Part shown: in pieces, positions 47,180-59,021 of the stretch
Position numbering within the stretch: the first letter of the stretch is position 1
Layout of the letters: each line of letters starts with the position of its first letter
From: Erodium maritimum
Lineage: Eukaryota; Streptophyta; Magnoliopsida; Geraniales; Geraniaceae
Assembly (NCBI GenBank): GCA_963921825.1
Contig: OY997594.1
Span: 57,459,675 to 57,523,674 of the forward strand
DNA: 64,000 nucleotides
Direction of reading: 5' to 3'
Notes under the pieces: model-generated
Database searches by the model: none
What the model saw: only the letters and a program-made list of their open reading frames with translations
Told to the model about the DNA's origin: nothing
Made by a program: the position numbers and the translations under genes

Positions 47180-47997
47180 GGGTTATTTACGATTTGGTAC
47201 CTAAATGTTTTGTCCACAAACGATATGGTACCCTTATGTTTAAAATGACCAATTTGGTACCCAAATGATTTGTCCACGGACGGAAGTAGCACATTCCGTT
47301 AGAAAACTAACGGAATATTCCTCTAAATTAGACATCTGCAGTTAGGTGGGGTGTGAAATGACAATTTTACCCTTTCTTATTTTAAGCTTATAAATGTGAT
47401 AGACATAATTACCATTATACACTTAGTTATAATACAATAAATAATTAAATTAAATAATTTTAAATTTTAAAAATAAAATAAAAAAATTAAAATTGAATAA
47501 ATAAAAATTAAAAAATAGAATAGTAAAAAAAATATTTTTTTAAAAAAATAAAATAAAATTTAAAAAATAAAATAAAAAATAAAATTTAGAATTTAAAATT
47601 AAAATAATAAAAAGTTAATATTTTAAAATTTTAAAATAAAAAATAAAATTAACAAAATAAAATAAAAAATAAAAAATAATTGTTTTATAAAAAAATATTT
47701 CAGTCAAATAAATTTATTTATTTTTTTGAAAAACTAAAATACTTATTAAAAAATAAGTTTAAATATAAAGTAAAAAGTCAATATAAGGGTAAAACAGTCT
47801 TTTTACATTAAAGTCAAAAGTCAACTAAAATGATAAACGGTAAAATGGTCTTTTCACTTTGGTGTGTTAGTTTTTTAACCCCATTAACCCAAATCGTTCG
47901 TGGACGAAACATTTGGGTACCAAATTGGGAAAAACATTCATATGGGCACCATATCGTTCGTGGACGAAACATTTGGGTACCAAATCGTAAATAACCC
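47180..47997. mobile_element. Mutator-like MITE with long inverted ends and 9-bp target duplication
   Basis: The ends GGGTTATTTACGATTTGGTACC (left) and the same sequence inverted on the right bound 818 bp. AAAAATTTA (47171-47179) and CAAAATTTA (47998-48006) are the flanking duplication, with one mismatch. The arms continue through AAATGTTTTGTCCAC and ATTCCGTTAG. The centre is extremely AT-rich (AAAATAAAA words) with no coding capacity. Confidence 0.87.
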
Positions 47998-48062
47998 CAA
48001 AATTTAAATAGATAATTGATGTATTTTAATCAAAACCCACATATTTCTTATAATAATGTTAT

Positions 48063-49552
48063 GGGTTTTCACCTCAATACCCTAACTATCGTTTTTTTTC
48101 ACCTCAATATCACATAATGGCATTTTCCAGTCACTTTAGTACCCGCCGTCAACTTTCCATCCATTTTCGAAGGAAAATGTTTGAAAAGTCCAAAATACCC
48201 CTCACTAAAAGTCAATTTTTCAAAATATGCCATTGGTTTTCAAAATTTCTTTTTATTCATTTATTTATTTTATAAAAAACATTTTTTATTTTATAAAAAT
48301 TAGACTTTCTTTAAAAATATTAATTTTTTATTTCAAAGAAACACATTTTATTTCAAAAAATCATATGTTATATAAAAAATCATATTTTATTTTTAAAAAT
48401 CATATTTTATTTTTAAAATCATATCTTATTTAAAAAATCATATTTTATATAAAAAAAATCATATTTTATTGATAAAAATCATATTTTATTTTAAAAAATC
48501 TATTTTTATTCAAAAAAAATCATATTTTATTTTATAAAGTCAGTTTTTATTTTTAAAAAATCATTTTTATTTTTAAAAAATCAGTTTTATTTTAAAAAAA
48601 TCTATTTTTATTTATAAAAATCATATTTTATTTTCAAAAATCTGTTTTTATTTTAAAAAAATCAATTTTTTTTTTAAAAAAAACAATTCATCATGTTCAT
48701 ACCCATCAAGTTCATCATGTTCATACCCATCAAATTCATCATGTTTATACCCATCAACATCCCAAAATTCCAAAACTTTTGTAGAATCAAATACTAAAAC
48801 ATTCATACCTACGTCGCCAGATCTGGTATTCCTAACACCACGCACCCAACATTCCGATAATTTTACCAAAATTGTAGCGAAGAACAGATGAATAACATGA
48901 ACAATTTCAATTCAACTCATTCAAGAACAAATCAATAGTTATCAATAGGTAATAAATCAACAAGTATTCATTTCTCTCTTGTGGCTTAATTTGCAACTGA
49001 ACTAACACAGGTTGTGACTCAATGGTTCTGTTTCTCCGGGAACCCACGAACCTCAAGCACGTTGTGGATCCAGATCTGCACCATGCAGCGGCTTCAGAGG
49101 AAGATGACGGTAGTGGCATAGTGGTTTGGCGAGATTTCTGGTCCGGCGACGAGGTCGTGGAACCAGGAACCACGCCGTGGATCCGAGCTCCTGCACGCGC
49201 AGAGAAGAAAAAGAACCCAAGCTCACTAGAGAAGAAGAGTTCGACTGAGAGAGAGGCTGTGATGAAATTAGGGTATTTTTTTAAAAAGTGAAGAAATGAA
49301 TTTGGGTTTTAAAAGTTAAAAGTTAAGAAAATAGGGTTTGAAGTACCTAAGGGTTATTTGGGTATTTTATTAAAAAGATAAGGTCATGTGCGAAGCACAT
49401 GACCATTTTCCATCCAAAATGGATGGAAAGTTGACGGCGGGTACTAAAGTGACGAAAAATGTCATTCTAGGGTATTGAGGTGCCACTAAAAATAGTTAGG
49501 GTATTGAGGTGAAAAAAAAACTATACTTAGGGTATTGAGGTAAAAATTACCC
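48063..49552. mobile_element. Mutator-like element with perfect 9-bp duplication and possible captured sequence
   Basis: TAATGTTAT flanks the element exactly (48054-48062, 49553-49561). The ends are GGGTTTTCACCTCAATACCC and, read from the right, GGGTAATTTTTACCTCAATACCC, the family of 43311-43651. The inner right arm repeats CCATTTTCCATCC and GTTGACGGCGGGTACTAAAGTG, inverted from the left. The 1490-bp interior holds an AT-rich minisatellite (about 48240-48660), a 24-bp repeat (48687-48758), and a GC-richer block (about 48780-49290) with open frames on both strands. That block could be a captured gene piece (Pack-MULE style), but I cannot name its source. Confidence 0.87.
48687..48758 (-). repeat. 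Three 24-bp repeats encoding an acidic octapeptide
   Basis: Three exact-period units of TTCATCATGTTCATACCCAT plus CAAG/CAAA/CAAC. On the minus strand they fall within a 73-codon open frame (48648-48869) and read DGYKHDEF, DGYEHDEL, DGYEHDEL. The frame starts MVKLSECWVRGV. Whether it is expressed is unknown. Confidence 0.75.
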
Positions 49553-49603
49553 TAATGTTATTAAGTTCTTTATTTTAGTAGGGTTATTGGAATCACATAG
49601 AAA

Positions 49604-50345
49604 GCTTCTACCGATCCTGTTCGGTCTCCCCTCTACAATCCCGATGGTTGTCGTCTGGCTCACCTTGGCGTCAACCAATCTTCAAGCCGCCTGAAGCCGC
49701 CAACGCTTCTACAGTCGCTGCCGCCGCCCCTGCCGCACGCCTGATTCCGCCGCCCCGAGGGTTTCCGTCTATACAACCGTCATCCCTGATGTTGCCGCCG
49801 CCACCCTTGAAGTCGCCGCCGTCGTCGCCGCTTCCGATGATGTCGTCGTCTCGGATGCCGACGCCATCTTTAGAGTCGCACCTAAAGTCGTCCTCGCTCG
49901 ATCTGCAGCTGCAGTCGGCGCGTCCTTCTCCCTGGCCTCCACCGCTGCAACCGCCTCGACCCCTTTCACGATTATGGATCTGGATAATCGAAAGAGTGTT
50001 TTTTATTCTCTTATTTGAGTTTATCTTTGTAGGTTTAATGCATTTCGAAACTGACAAATGCATCAGGGACTGGAACTGACAAGGGTCCCTGTATGATGCG
50101 CTGCTTCTCCCCATCGCTTTTACTGTTGAGGTTTATCGAGATCTCCAGTCTTTTGGTCTCCCCATTCGTTTTCTTTCTTTGCCCGTGAGGCATCAAAATA
50201 CCGTAGGTGACGGTTCTGATATGAAAAGGCACAGTGAACCAGTGTTCATTCATACTGACCTTGCCGTGGTCGAGGACCATGTTCCTCCATACACAACAAT
50301 GTACTCAATCATCAAAGTATAGCAATAAAATTTCCGCGCCTATCG
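49604..50345 (+). mobile_element. LINE-derived retroposon copy g
   Basis: From CTTCTACCGATC onward the sequence parallels copy h (GATGGTTGTCGTCTRGCTCACC, CTTGGCGTCAACCAATCTTC). It then has the shared body ending ATTATGGATCTGGATAATCG and the tail (CATCAAAATACCGTAGGTGACGG, CAGTGAACCAGTGTTCATTC, GCGCCTATCGC plus A-run). It looks 5'-truncated relative to h. There is no polymerase domain. Confidence 0.65.
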
Positions 50346-50784
50346 CTAAAAAAAACTAAGCTAATAACTAATGGTAAAATATTTCTTAATTTTGTTCAAA
50401 TGGAGGATAGTATATTTATGTGTCCCCGTAAACTATCATAATTTAAATAATGGGTATCTTGAAGGATATCTACTAAAAACTCGTTATCAGAGCTTTGCTA
50501 GAGTTTTGAGCATTTATCGTCGTATACACCACCATGGCTAAGGCTATGGCAATTGTTATAGCCTATTCCATGGCTCTTTTTCTCTTCTCTATCCACCGTC
50601 CCCTCGGCACATCCCCTTTGAGTCATTCGCGAGTTTTCTCTGCTAGGGTTCCTCTCGGGCGTGCGCGAGTTTTCTATGTTAGGGTTCCTCTCGGGCCGCC
50701 GCTAGCCACCGCACCGTGGACTCTCCCCCAATACCACCGACGCTTCTACCGATCATGTTCGGTACCCCCTCTGCAATTCCGATG

Positions 50785-50849
50785 GTTGTCGTCTAGCTCA
50801 CCTTGGCGTCAACCAATCTTCAAGTCGCTTGAAGTCGCCGACGCCTCTA
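50785..50849 (+). repeat. Left copy of a 65-bp direct repeat flanking the solo LTR
   Basis: GTTGTCGTCTAGCTCACC through GACGCCTCTA. It matches 52602-52666 with one difference (T against A at the eighth base). Both copies are retroposon sequence, not LTR. Confidence 0.85.
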
Positions 50850-50854
50850 AAACT

Positions 50855-52601
50855 TGACGCCCTGCGGGTTTAATAGCAAACTTGAGCACGACATGTGCAC
50901 CGGTCGTCAAGTAGTAATCGGATTTGAAGTCCGGAATATCGAGCCCAAAGGAGCAATAGACAATCACTTGCTATTTAAAGTTTGTAGCTAAGCTATTTCG
51001 GTAAAAATCGAGTTTTTATGTTTTGAAAATAAACTTATAACGACTAAAAAGAAAATACAGAATTTAACAGAGAGCTTTCTTATCTGGAATTAAGTGAAGA
51101 GAGATCAAGGACACGGGTTCATCGAGTTCATTCCATAAAATTGAACGCGTTCGATTGTAGCGATGTCGATTTATTTTAGAGGCAACGAGCTGTCTCTACT
51201 CTAGTCCTAACTTCTTTCGAACGATTCGGACCCTAATGGAATCTAACCACCGAGTTCTTTCGAATCACGGTGTACGAAGACCCAAAGCGTTAAGCTCTAT
51301 GACAACTCCTAACTTTCGACCAAACTAGTCTATAGGTACTGCAATTGTATTAACCCCGCTAGTTCTAGCTAGGGTTTAAATCCAATCTATGATCGATTTT
51401 TGACTTAATTAGAATCCTCCTCTTTCGAGCGACGAATCCTAATTCGAAACAATTACCAAGCCTACACGGGAGGTAAAGCATTAAACATAAATCGATCATA
51501 GACACTAATACAAATCAACAACACCACAATCGAAGCATTCAAAATATGAAATCCCTACTCTAATCCCCCATAGCCCTAGAAATTTGGGGTTTAGGTGTTC
51601 ATGGTGAGAAAATGTAAGGATGAAAAGAAACAAACAATTAAACTCATAATCAAGATGAGAGTTGAGATACAATCACCGAATTAGTTGTCCAAAGCTTGTT
51701 CTTCCCCTCCTCCAATCTCTGGCCTTGATGCTCTTGAAGAATCTCCAAATGATTTGAAGCTTTTCTCTCAAAATCCCCAACCACAACAATGAAATTTAAG
51801 CTCTCAAAATAATCATCTAATCCCAAGTATTTTGATCCTCAATCAACAAAACTCAAGATAATAGACTCTCAATTTAATTCTATATAAATAAAAAAACTGT
51901 ACAGAAAAAATGGTTTATGTTGCTGTGTTCTCTCGCTCGCTGCTCTCTTCCAAAAGAAATGGTGAAGCCCCCCAGTATGAGTTGCGGCCGAGCAATTTTG
52001 TGGGTGCTGCCCTATGGACCAGCCAATCAAAGAGACACGCGTGGGAGGGGAGTGGCTTCGCCACATGTCAGAGGAGGAGAAATGGCTGCGCCACGTGTCA
52101 AAAGAGAAGAGGAGGAGAGTATGCCACGTGTCAGGAGAAGCCACAAGGAGGAATGGGGCCAGTGCCACGTGTCGGAATACAGAGATGACACGTGTGCTGA
52201 AGAGAGGGCTGGTCTGTGTTGAACAGTTTGGGCTGACAAGGGCTGCCACGTGTCAGATTCTGGTTTGTTGCTCCCTTTTTGTTCCTATTTCGCTATTTTG
52301 CTCGCTCTGGCTTTGTTTGGGCTCCGATTGATCTCGTTCTTGCGCCAAAAAATTCCTCTTTTCAAGACCTAAAAAACAAGACCAGTCATGAATATATTTC
52401 AAAGCGACCAAAATCGACCCTTTTGACGGTCCACAAGCACGAAACACCCAAAATACGCTAAATATCCATCGAAACACCGAACACACCGAGGAAAACAATT
52501 ATTTAATGCTAAACCTACATATATGATAGAAAATCGGGACTGAAAGTCTTTATAACTCGATAAAATGTGGCCCTTTTATGTGTTAAAATGCACCCGCATC
52601 A
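50855..52601 (-). mobile_element. Solo LTR (TGATGC...GCGTCA family), fossil
   Basis: On the minus strand it starts TGATGCGGGTGCATTTTAAC at 52601 and ends GGGCGTCA at 50855, followed by AGTTT. This is the usual style of large plant gypsy LTRs. Its first 350 bp or so match the arms of 21643-24693. No coding region is present. In place of a 5-bp target duplication it is flanked by a 65-bp repeat of its host retroposon. Confidence 0.7.
52062..52253. promoter_or_regulatory. Cluster of five G-box cores in the solo LTR
   Basis: CACGTG occurs at 52092, 52125, 52166, 52189 and 52245, four of them as CCACGTGTCR, the strong G-box/ABRE form bound by plant bZIP and bHLH factors. A variant CCACATGTCA is at 52061. 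A TATTTATATAGA stretch (minus, about 51891-51880) lies downstream of them in the LTR orientation, so they sit where an LTR enhancer would be. Confidence 0.7.
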
Positions 52602-52666
52602 GTTGTCGACTAGCTCACCTTGGCGTCAACCAATCTTCAAGTCGCTTGAAGTCGCCGACGCCTCTA
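52602..52666 (+). repeat. Right copy of the 65-bp direct repeat flanking the solo LTR
   Basis: Starts directly after the LTR end GCATCA and equals 50785-50849 except for one base. The retroposon body then continues without a gap. Confidence 0.85.
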
Positions 52667-53386
52667 CAGTCGACGCCGCCACCCCTGCCGCGCGCATGAT
52701 TCTGCCGCCCTAGGTGTTTCCATCTCTACAACCGCCATCTCTGATACTGCCGCTGCACGCCTTGAAGGCCCCGCCATCATCGCCGCTTCTAATGTTGTCG
52801 CCGTCTCGGATGCCAACGTCATCTCTAGAGTCGCCTCCTAAGTCTCCGCCACTGGATCTGCAGCCGCAGCCAGCTCGTCCTTCTCCCTGGCTTGCACTAC
52901 TACAACCGCTTCGACCCCTTTCACGATTATGGATCTGTCTAATCGAAAGAGTTTGTCTTTGCAGGTTTAATGGATGTCGAACCTGACAAATGCATTAGGG
53001 ATTGGACCTGAGAAGGGTCCCTGTATGATGCGTTGCCTCCCCCCATCACTTTTATTGTTGAGGTCCATCGAGATCTTCGGTCTTCTAGTCTCCCCATTCG
53101 TCTTCTTTCCTTGCCCGTGAGATATCAAAATACCGTCGGTGACGGTTCTGATATGAAAAGGATCAGTAAACCAGTGTTCATTCATACTGACCTTGCCGTG
53201 GTCGAGGAGCATGTTCCTCGATGCACAAAAATGTACTCGATTATCAAAGTATAACAATAAAATTTATGCACCTTTCGCTCAAAAAAATGTTATCTACTTA
53301 ATAGGAAAATTATCAAACTTGTATTTTATATGTTGGTTAGTTATAAAAAATTTGACTTGTATAGGCACATAAAGATTTAAAAGCTA

Positions 53387-54610
53387 GGACGTTCTCTCCC
53401 AAATCCTAAGTAGGGTTCACCCAAAAGCCCTCTAAGGTTCGCTTTTTGACCCTGTCAGGGCTGATCTCCATCGTCGCAGGCATCTCCAAGCAGCGTCCCA
53501 GACCTCCCTCTCCGGCTCCATCGTGCAACCTGACAGTTCATGGATTCCTTACCCTCTCGTTCAACCACCTGGATTGTAGCACCGCCGCCATGCTCCCAAT
53601 CGGGCCGTGCATGACAGTTGCAGCAACTCGCGCCCCGTCGCCCTACGTTGCACCACCGTCCCTCGCCGATCATCCGCCCTGGTACCCTTGTCCGGTGCCA
53701 ACTTGGCACATGCTAGAACCATATCGCGGCCATCCTCTCTATCCGTCAGCTTCATATCTCCAGTCGGGACGGGTCGGCCACCAGCCGTATGAAGGGGCGT
53801 TTGCGTCTTGTTTCGCAGGGTCCTCGCCGGCATTGATTCAGATCCCTACCGGACAGTGGAACCCCTTCAGGGTTCCTATACCAACACCGTCGACGATCAA
53901 GCGTCGATGCCCAAGGCCTTTGAGGTCCAAGACACTAACGGTGATCACTCCGATGGAAGACACAACAATACCGATAACGCTCAATCCGGTTGAGGAGGGG
54001 GAAGTAGAACTGCGACCACAGGGACAATTGCCTCGCAAACCATTAGGCCCTAGGGCTCTATCCCGCCGTTACACTCAAAAACTCCTACCGGAAAACCTTA
54101 GAGGCCATCTGAAGTACAATCCGGCAATCGGCCCTCGACCCCAGAAGACCAGGCTAGAAAGCGGGACAGGGGCATGACCAAGAGATGCAGATAGGGGGGG
54201 CATGGCCCTCCGCGGGGAGAATGATAAGACCTTGCGGGGGTGGAAAGGTCACTCTTGGACCTATATCCATAGACCCAGGACTACCATTGTCGGGAAGTCT
54301 CGGGAAATCCACAGTCAAGGCATTTCTTCCAGCTCTTTCTAGGCCTGGTTTGCTTTTATAATTAGGTCGAATAAGTCTTTGGTTAGATTGGTTTAGGAAT
54401 TTGAACTTTATTATTTTTGAAATGTCGGTACGAGGAACTCCTGAGTTAGGATCTGCAATCGAAAGCAGATTATTTTTATGGATCCATGAGCGTCAGGTGG
54501 ACTACGGTCGATCGGGAAAAATATCTGGAATCCTGTACATTTATGCCCAACCTGTAAGGTTGCTATTTTACAGTAATACAATACCTTTATGCTCGTTTTT
54601 AAAAAAAAGC
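53387..54610 (+). mobile_element. LINE-derived retroposon copy i (second tail family)
   Basis: TTTAAAAGCTA at 53376-53386 and 54611-54621 forms an 11-bp target duplication. A long plus frame (53446-54177, 243 codons, proline-rich) ends with RGHLKYNPAIGPRPQKTRLE, which has a clear counterpart in copy j (RGLLKYNTTIRPRPRKKRGE). It resembles the basic C-terminal part of LINE ORF1 proteins. Then come a CCCTCCGCGGGGARAATGAT block and a tail (GGATCCATGAGCGTCAGG, ATCTGGAATCCTG, CAGTAATACAATAC plus A-run). There is no ORF2. Confidence 0.75.
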
Positions 54611-54669
54611 TTTAAAAGCTATTAGTCACTTTTATTCATCCTAAATATTTTACGTAACTTTAAAAGCTT

Positions 54670-56225
54670 CTTAATTATATTTTGTTGTCATACTACCAAT
54701 ATTATAACAGCTCTCGGAGAACCCTTTTAGGTTTAACACTTGAACCTTATAAGGGTTGGTTTTTTCTCGCCGGCGGCGATACCACAGCTACCCTGCTCCC
54801 TCTATTCTTCGCTCTGCGAGCTTCATCACCCGATCACCATGCATCCCGACCAGCCATGGATCCCCTATCCTTTTGTGCGACCGATTCCTCCCCCCATAGG
54901 CGACCCTTTGCACGTCGAACCCTAGGATGGCACCCGCAATCCTCCTTCCCCCGCCACCACGTTATGCATCATCGGCCATCCCTACCTTCTAGGAATGATC
55001 ATATGTGGTACATCCATCCGGCCCCGGCATGGCCCAGGTACGGGCATTCTCGGATGCCAGACAATCCCTATTATCGAACCTTACCGGTCACTGATGCCGG
55101 GGTTGGAGGGTATCATCGTTCCAACCTGAGTGGACACCAAACCGGAGGATGGGATCATGACCCCTGGTACGCATGACCACCTCCACCCTTCCTGAGACCC
55201 ACTGGCAAACGCTGAGGTGCCTCTAGGGTTTCTGAACCTACAGGTGCCAACCCCATGCAGCGAAAACCGGTTGATTCCTCTCCAACAGGTACTGTCTCGA
55301 CCGGGAAATCTCCAGGTATCACACCGAAGGCCACCGCCTAAGCCGGGCATAGGGAGGAGAGCCTGAACGAGCTTCCACAATCCCCAGCATGTCCAAATCC
55401 TCGGGTATCCCACACCGAGGTAGGGGGACGACATCGCGACCAATACATGAGAAGATACATCGCCCGATAAACGTTAGGGTACCAGCCCCTCGCTACAACC
55501 AGGATCACTTTCCAGTGTACCTCAGAGGTCTACTGAAGTACAACACGACAATCAGACCCCGACCTCGAAAAAAGAGGGGTGAAACAAAAGGGGACACCAA
55601 TGTGGAGAAGGCCACACCGTCGACAAACCCTACTGAGGGGGTCGATAGTGCACTCACCTAGAGGATTGAAGAGCTGGGGGAGCCCACTGAACTGGTGGCT
55701 TGGCCTCACACAATGCAGCCACAAGAGGAGGGGGTAAATGAAACAGAAAATAGTCAGGAAGAGAGGGACAAGAAGGCTACACTAAAGCGCATCCAGGAAC
55801 TGCAGGTGGAGGGAATTGACCCTCCGCGGGGAAAATGATAGGAGCCGACAGGGGTGGGAAGGTCTCCCCGGGACCTATACCCACAGACCCGGGACTACTA
55901 GTACTGGGGAGTCTCGGGAAAGCCGTAGTCAAAGCACTACTCCCATTTATTTTCGACTTGTTGTTTCTCTTATTCATAGGTCGATTAGGTCCTTGGTTAT
56001 CTTGTTCTAGGGCTTTGATGTTTATTTCTTTTGAAATGTCGGTAAGGAGAACTCTTGAGTTAAGATCTGCGAGCAGAAGCAGCCTTTTTATACGGATCCA
56101 TGAGCGCCTGGTGGACTACGATCGATTGGGACAAATATCTGGAATCCTGGGCAGTTATGCCCTAACCTGTAAGGGTTACAGTTTACAGTAATACAATACT
56201 CCATATACTCGTTTTAAAAAAAAGC
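54670..56225 (+). mobile_element. LINE-derived retroposon copy j (second tail family)
   Basis: Same layout as copy i: GC-rich, proline/histidine-rich frame (54682-55176), a basic stretch ending KYNTTIRPRPRKKRGE (about 55530), acidic follow-on TEGVDSALT, the CCCTCCGCGGGGAAAATGAT block and the same tail with an A-run. It begins about 60 bp after the end of i. CTTTAAAA flanks both ends but is short. Boundaries are approximate. Confidence 0.65.
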
Positions 56226-56733
56226 TTTAAAATCTTTCTCTCTTTTCTCTTCTTTATGCTTAATTTTTTTATTAGTACCAAAGTTATAGAAAACACTCCA
56301 ATCATTGAACATCTAAAAACCCAAAATAGAAATAGAACGAAATAACATGCCCACGAGCCTAACAAGCCCAAACATTACGACTTAAAACCAGTAAAGCTTA
56401 TGCAACTTTTTAACGGATACTTGAGAAGCCAATAAAGTCAAGACACGAGCCTTCCTAACTTAGATGGATTCCACCCCCACTACAACCCCCACCAAAATAA
56501 CGCAAACCCTCATCGTACAAAGCTAAGGAAAGTGTCATCAATATTTCGGGTAGGGGATCAACATACCCACCACCATCCCGACCTCTCATGTGTACCAACC
56601 ACGCCTTTCTTATATCGGCCACCAACATCATGGCTTTGTTCTGTTTTTGAGGACAGATTGGCAATGCAATTGCTTGAAACTTTGAGCTCTGTAGGACAGA
56701 CTACCGAGTACCTACATTGCCAAATAATTATTT
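56226..56733. other. Unclassified stretch
   Basis: Short frames only, with no domain or repeat end recognised. Confidence 0.35.
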
Positions 56734-58074
56734 CTACGGTAGAGGTGAAATCGACTACAAACCACTCTTAATCTAAGAACCGTGAGAACAAATCCTAGTC
56801 ACACAAATTTAAGATCTAACATTCACCATGATGCCACCCACATCATCACCCTGATTCCACCCAAATTCATGCCACTTTCATCTTTTCTCACACAAGCAAG
56901 GACATAATTGTAATAGCATGGTGCCATGTGGACAAGTGTCTATTTTTTTTCTTCACCAATTCACTAATTTAATATATGCCGATTCGTTTAACCTCCGATT
57001 AGCTTCAAACTTGCGCGAATATTTTTTATTTTTTCAAGGGCTTTAAATCAAGATCAATCATGAATGTATATTGAAGCACGAAAATAAAAAGGTATATCGG
57101 GGTGATAAAAATAATGTTGAGTGTTGATAAATCTTCACTAATAAATGTTTTATATCAGAGGTAACAAACTAGTGCTAAATGTTGATAAAAACATGTACTG
57201 AGATGATAAAAAACAAGTAATGAGGTGATAAATACCATGTTCAATTTTGATAATAAGTGTGATAAACTAGAGTTTAGCGTTGATAAAAAAACATGTGATA
57301 GGGGTGATAAAAACACATATAATTTAATGATAAACATTTTGTTTAGTGTTGATAAAACTTGTGTTCATAAATACACGTGATGAGGTGATAAAAATCATAT
57401 TTAGTTTTGGAAACTGAGGTGATAAAACTAGTGTTCAATGTTGATAAAACCAGTGTAAAGTGTTGATAAAACCAATGTAAAGTGTTGATAAAAATTACTC
57501 AGATATAATATTTTTTAAATCAGCTCCGAAATAATTCTTTTTTCGTGCTTCAAAAAAACATGTGATTGGGGTGATAAAACACATGTAATTTAATGATAAA
57601 CCTAGTGTTTGGTGTTGATAAAACTAGTGTTCATAAAAAGCATGTGATGATGTGATAAAATCATGATCAGTTTTGGAAATGAGGTGATAAAACCAGTGTA
57701 AAAGTGTTGATAAAACCAGAGCAAAGTGTTGATAAAAATTACCCATATATAATTTTTTTTAAATCAATCCCGAAAAAAAAATCGTGCTTCAAAATATATT
57801 CATGAGTGATCTTGATATAAAGTCCTTGAAAAAACAAAACTAATAATGCAAGTTTGAAGCCAACCAAAGTTCAAACAAAGCGGGAAAAATTAAATTATTG
57901 AATTGGTAAAAAAAATATGATTGTTTTACTTTAAAAACCTTACTCACCTACTCAATTGTAGTCAACAACTCAATTGTATCTCATCCCTCCATTCTTAAAA
58001 TGGATGGCTTAGATTGGTTCTCACGGTTCTTAGGTTAAGACATGGTTTGTACCAGATTTCTCCTCTGCTACGGT
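56734..58074. mobile_element. Long-TIR DNA element rich in GTGTTGATAAAA motifs, copy 2 (uninterrupted)
   Basis: The ends are inverted repeats of roughly 70 bp: CTACGGTAGAGGTGAAATC, ACTACAAACCA, CTAAGAACCGTGAGAAC on the left, and the same order, with changes, read from the right (TACCGTAGCAGAGGAGAAATC, GTACAAACCA, CTAAGAACCGTGAGAAC). The interior has dozens of GATAAAA words in irregular repeats around GTGTTGATAAAA and ACATGTGAT, and one internal duplication (57480-57540 against 57720-57790). The class is probably Mutator-like, but no target duplication was established. Confidence 0.75.
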
Positions 58075-58581
58075 ATTTTATAGTATATATTAAGCACAAC
58101 CAGCATGAGAAAATGTAGAGAAAATTTCAACTATAACTATTTCTAACTATCATGATTTTCACCCCACCTATATCTAATTATTATTTTCGAATGGAAGGTA
58201 CTCTAATTTTTTTTTAAAATTACTTTATTATCTTTCCGTTAAATTTTAGACGAAACAGAGGTCATGGAAATATTTTCTATAAAATGACATAATTGTCCTT
58301 ATATACATTTTTATTTGAAAACTTGTTCTAAAAATTACATTAAGGGAGAAATAAAAGGGAGTGAAATTGAGGGAAAAATAACAATGTGTACGAGGACAAT
58401 TAGTTTATTTTGGAGATACGGTCATGTGTATGACCTCTACTCAATCCAAAAACTAATCAAACCGTAATAAGATAATTTTTTTGAAAGAATAGGGTATCTC
58501 TAAGACGAAAAATTATTTTAAGTATAGGTAAGTGAAAGTCCTTAATAATTAGGTGTAATCTATGGAATATAATGAAACAAA
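58075..58581. other. AT-rich spacer
   Basis: Nothing recognised. Confidence 0.35.
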
Positions 58582-59021
58582 CAATATATTGGTGAATGGT
58601 TCTAAGAGCATGAACAATGGACCGGTCTTTCGGTTTGGCTCGCTTTTGTTGCAGGCCGCGGGACGCAGGCCGTCCCATTGTGGGACGGCTTTTACGCGTC
58701 CCGCGTCCTGAAAAACGCAGGTCATGCCGAGGCCCGCGTTTCACATCCCTGAACAACGGGACGGGCCGAGGCCCGTGGCTCGCGTCCCGCGTCCGGCTGT
58801 CGGCCACTCCTGTGCTGCCACGTGTCCCTACAAAAGAAAAAAAATTCCGACCATTGGGCAACGGTCGGAAACAATAAGAATTTATTATTATTATTAATTC
58901 TACTTCATTATTTGCCCTATAAATACCCCAACCCTAACCCCGTTTTTTTCACCCACCCATTCTCCAATTTCACTCTCCCATTCGCAAATTCTACTCTCTC
59001 ATTCCCAAAATTCTCGTGAAA

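Larger units (their letters stand above)
50475..53290 (+). mobile_element. LINE-derived retroposon copy h, split by a solo LTR
   Basis: TATCTACT at 50467-50474 and 53291-53298 is a likely 8-bp target duplication. The left part (50475-50849) includes repeated TAGGGTTCCTCTCGGGC words. The right part (52602-53290) carries the shared body and tail (CAAAATACCGTCGGTGACGG, TGCACCTTTCGCTC plus A-run). The two parts overlap by 65 bp around the inserted LTR. There is no reverse transcriptase. Confidence 0.7.

Noticed and set aside
53446-54177. A 243-codon plus frame as an independent host gene
   Set aside because: It sits between LINE-type target duplications, and its C-terminal part is repeated in copy j, so it belongs to the retroposon.
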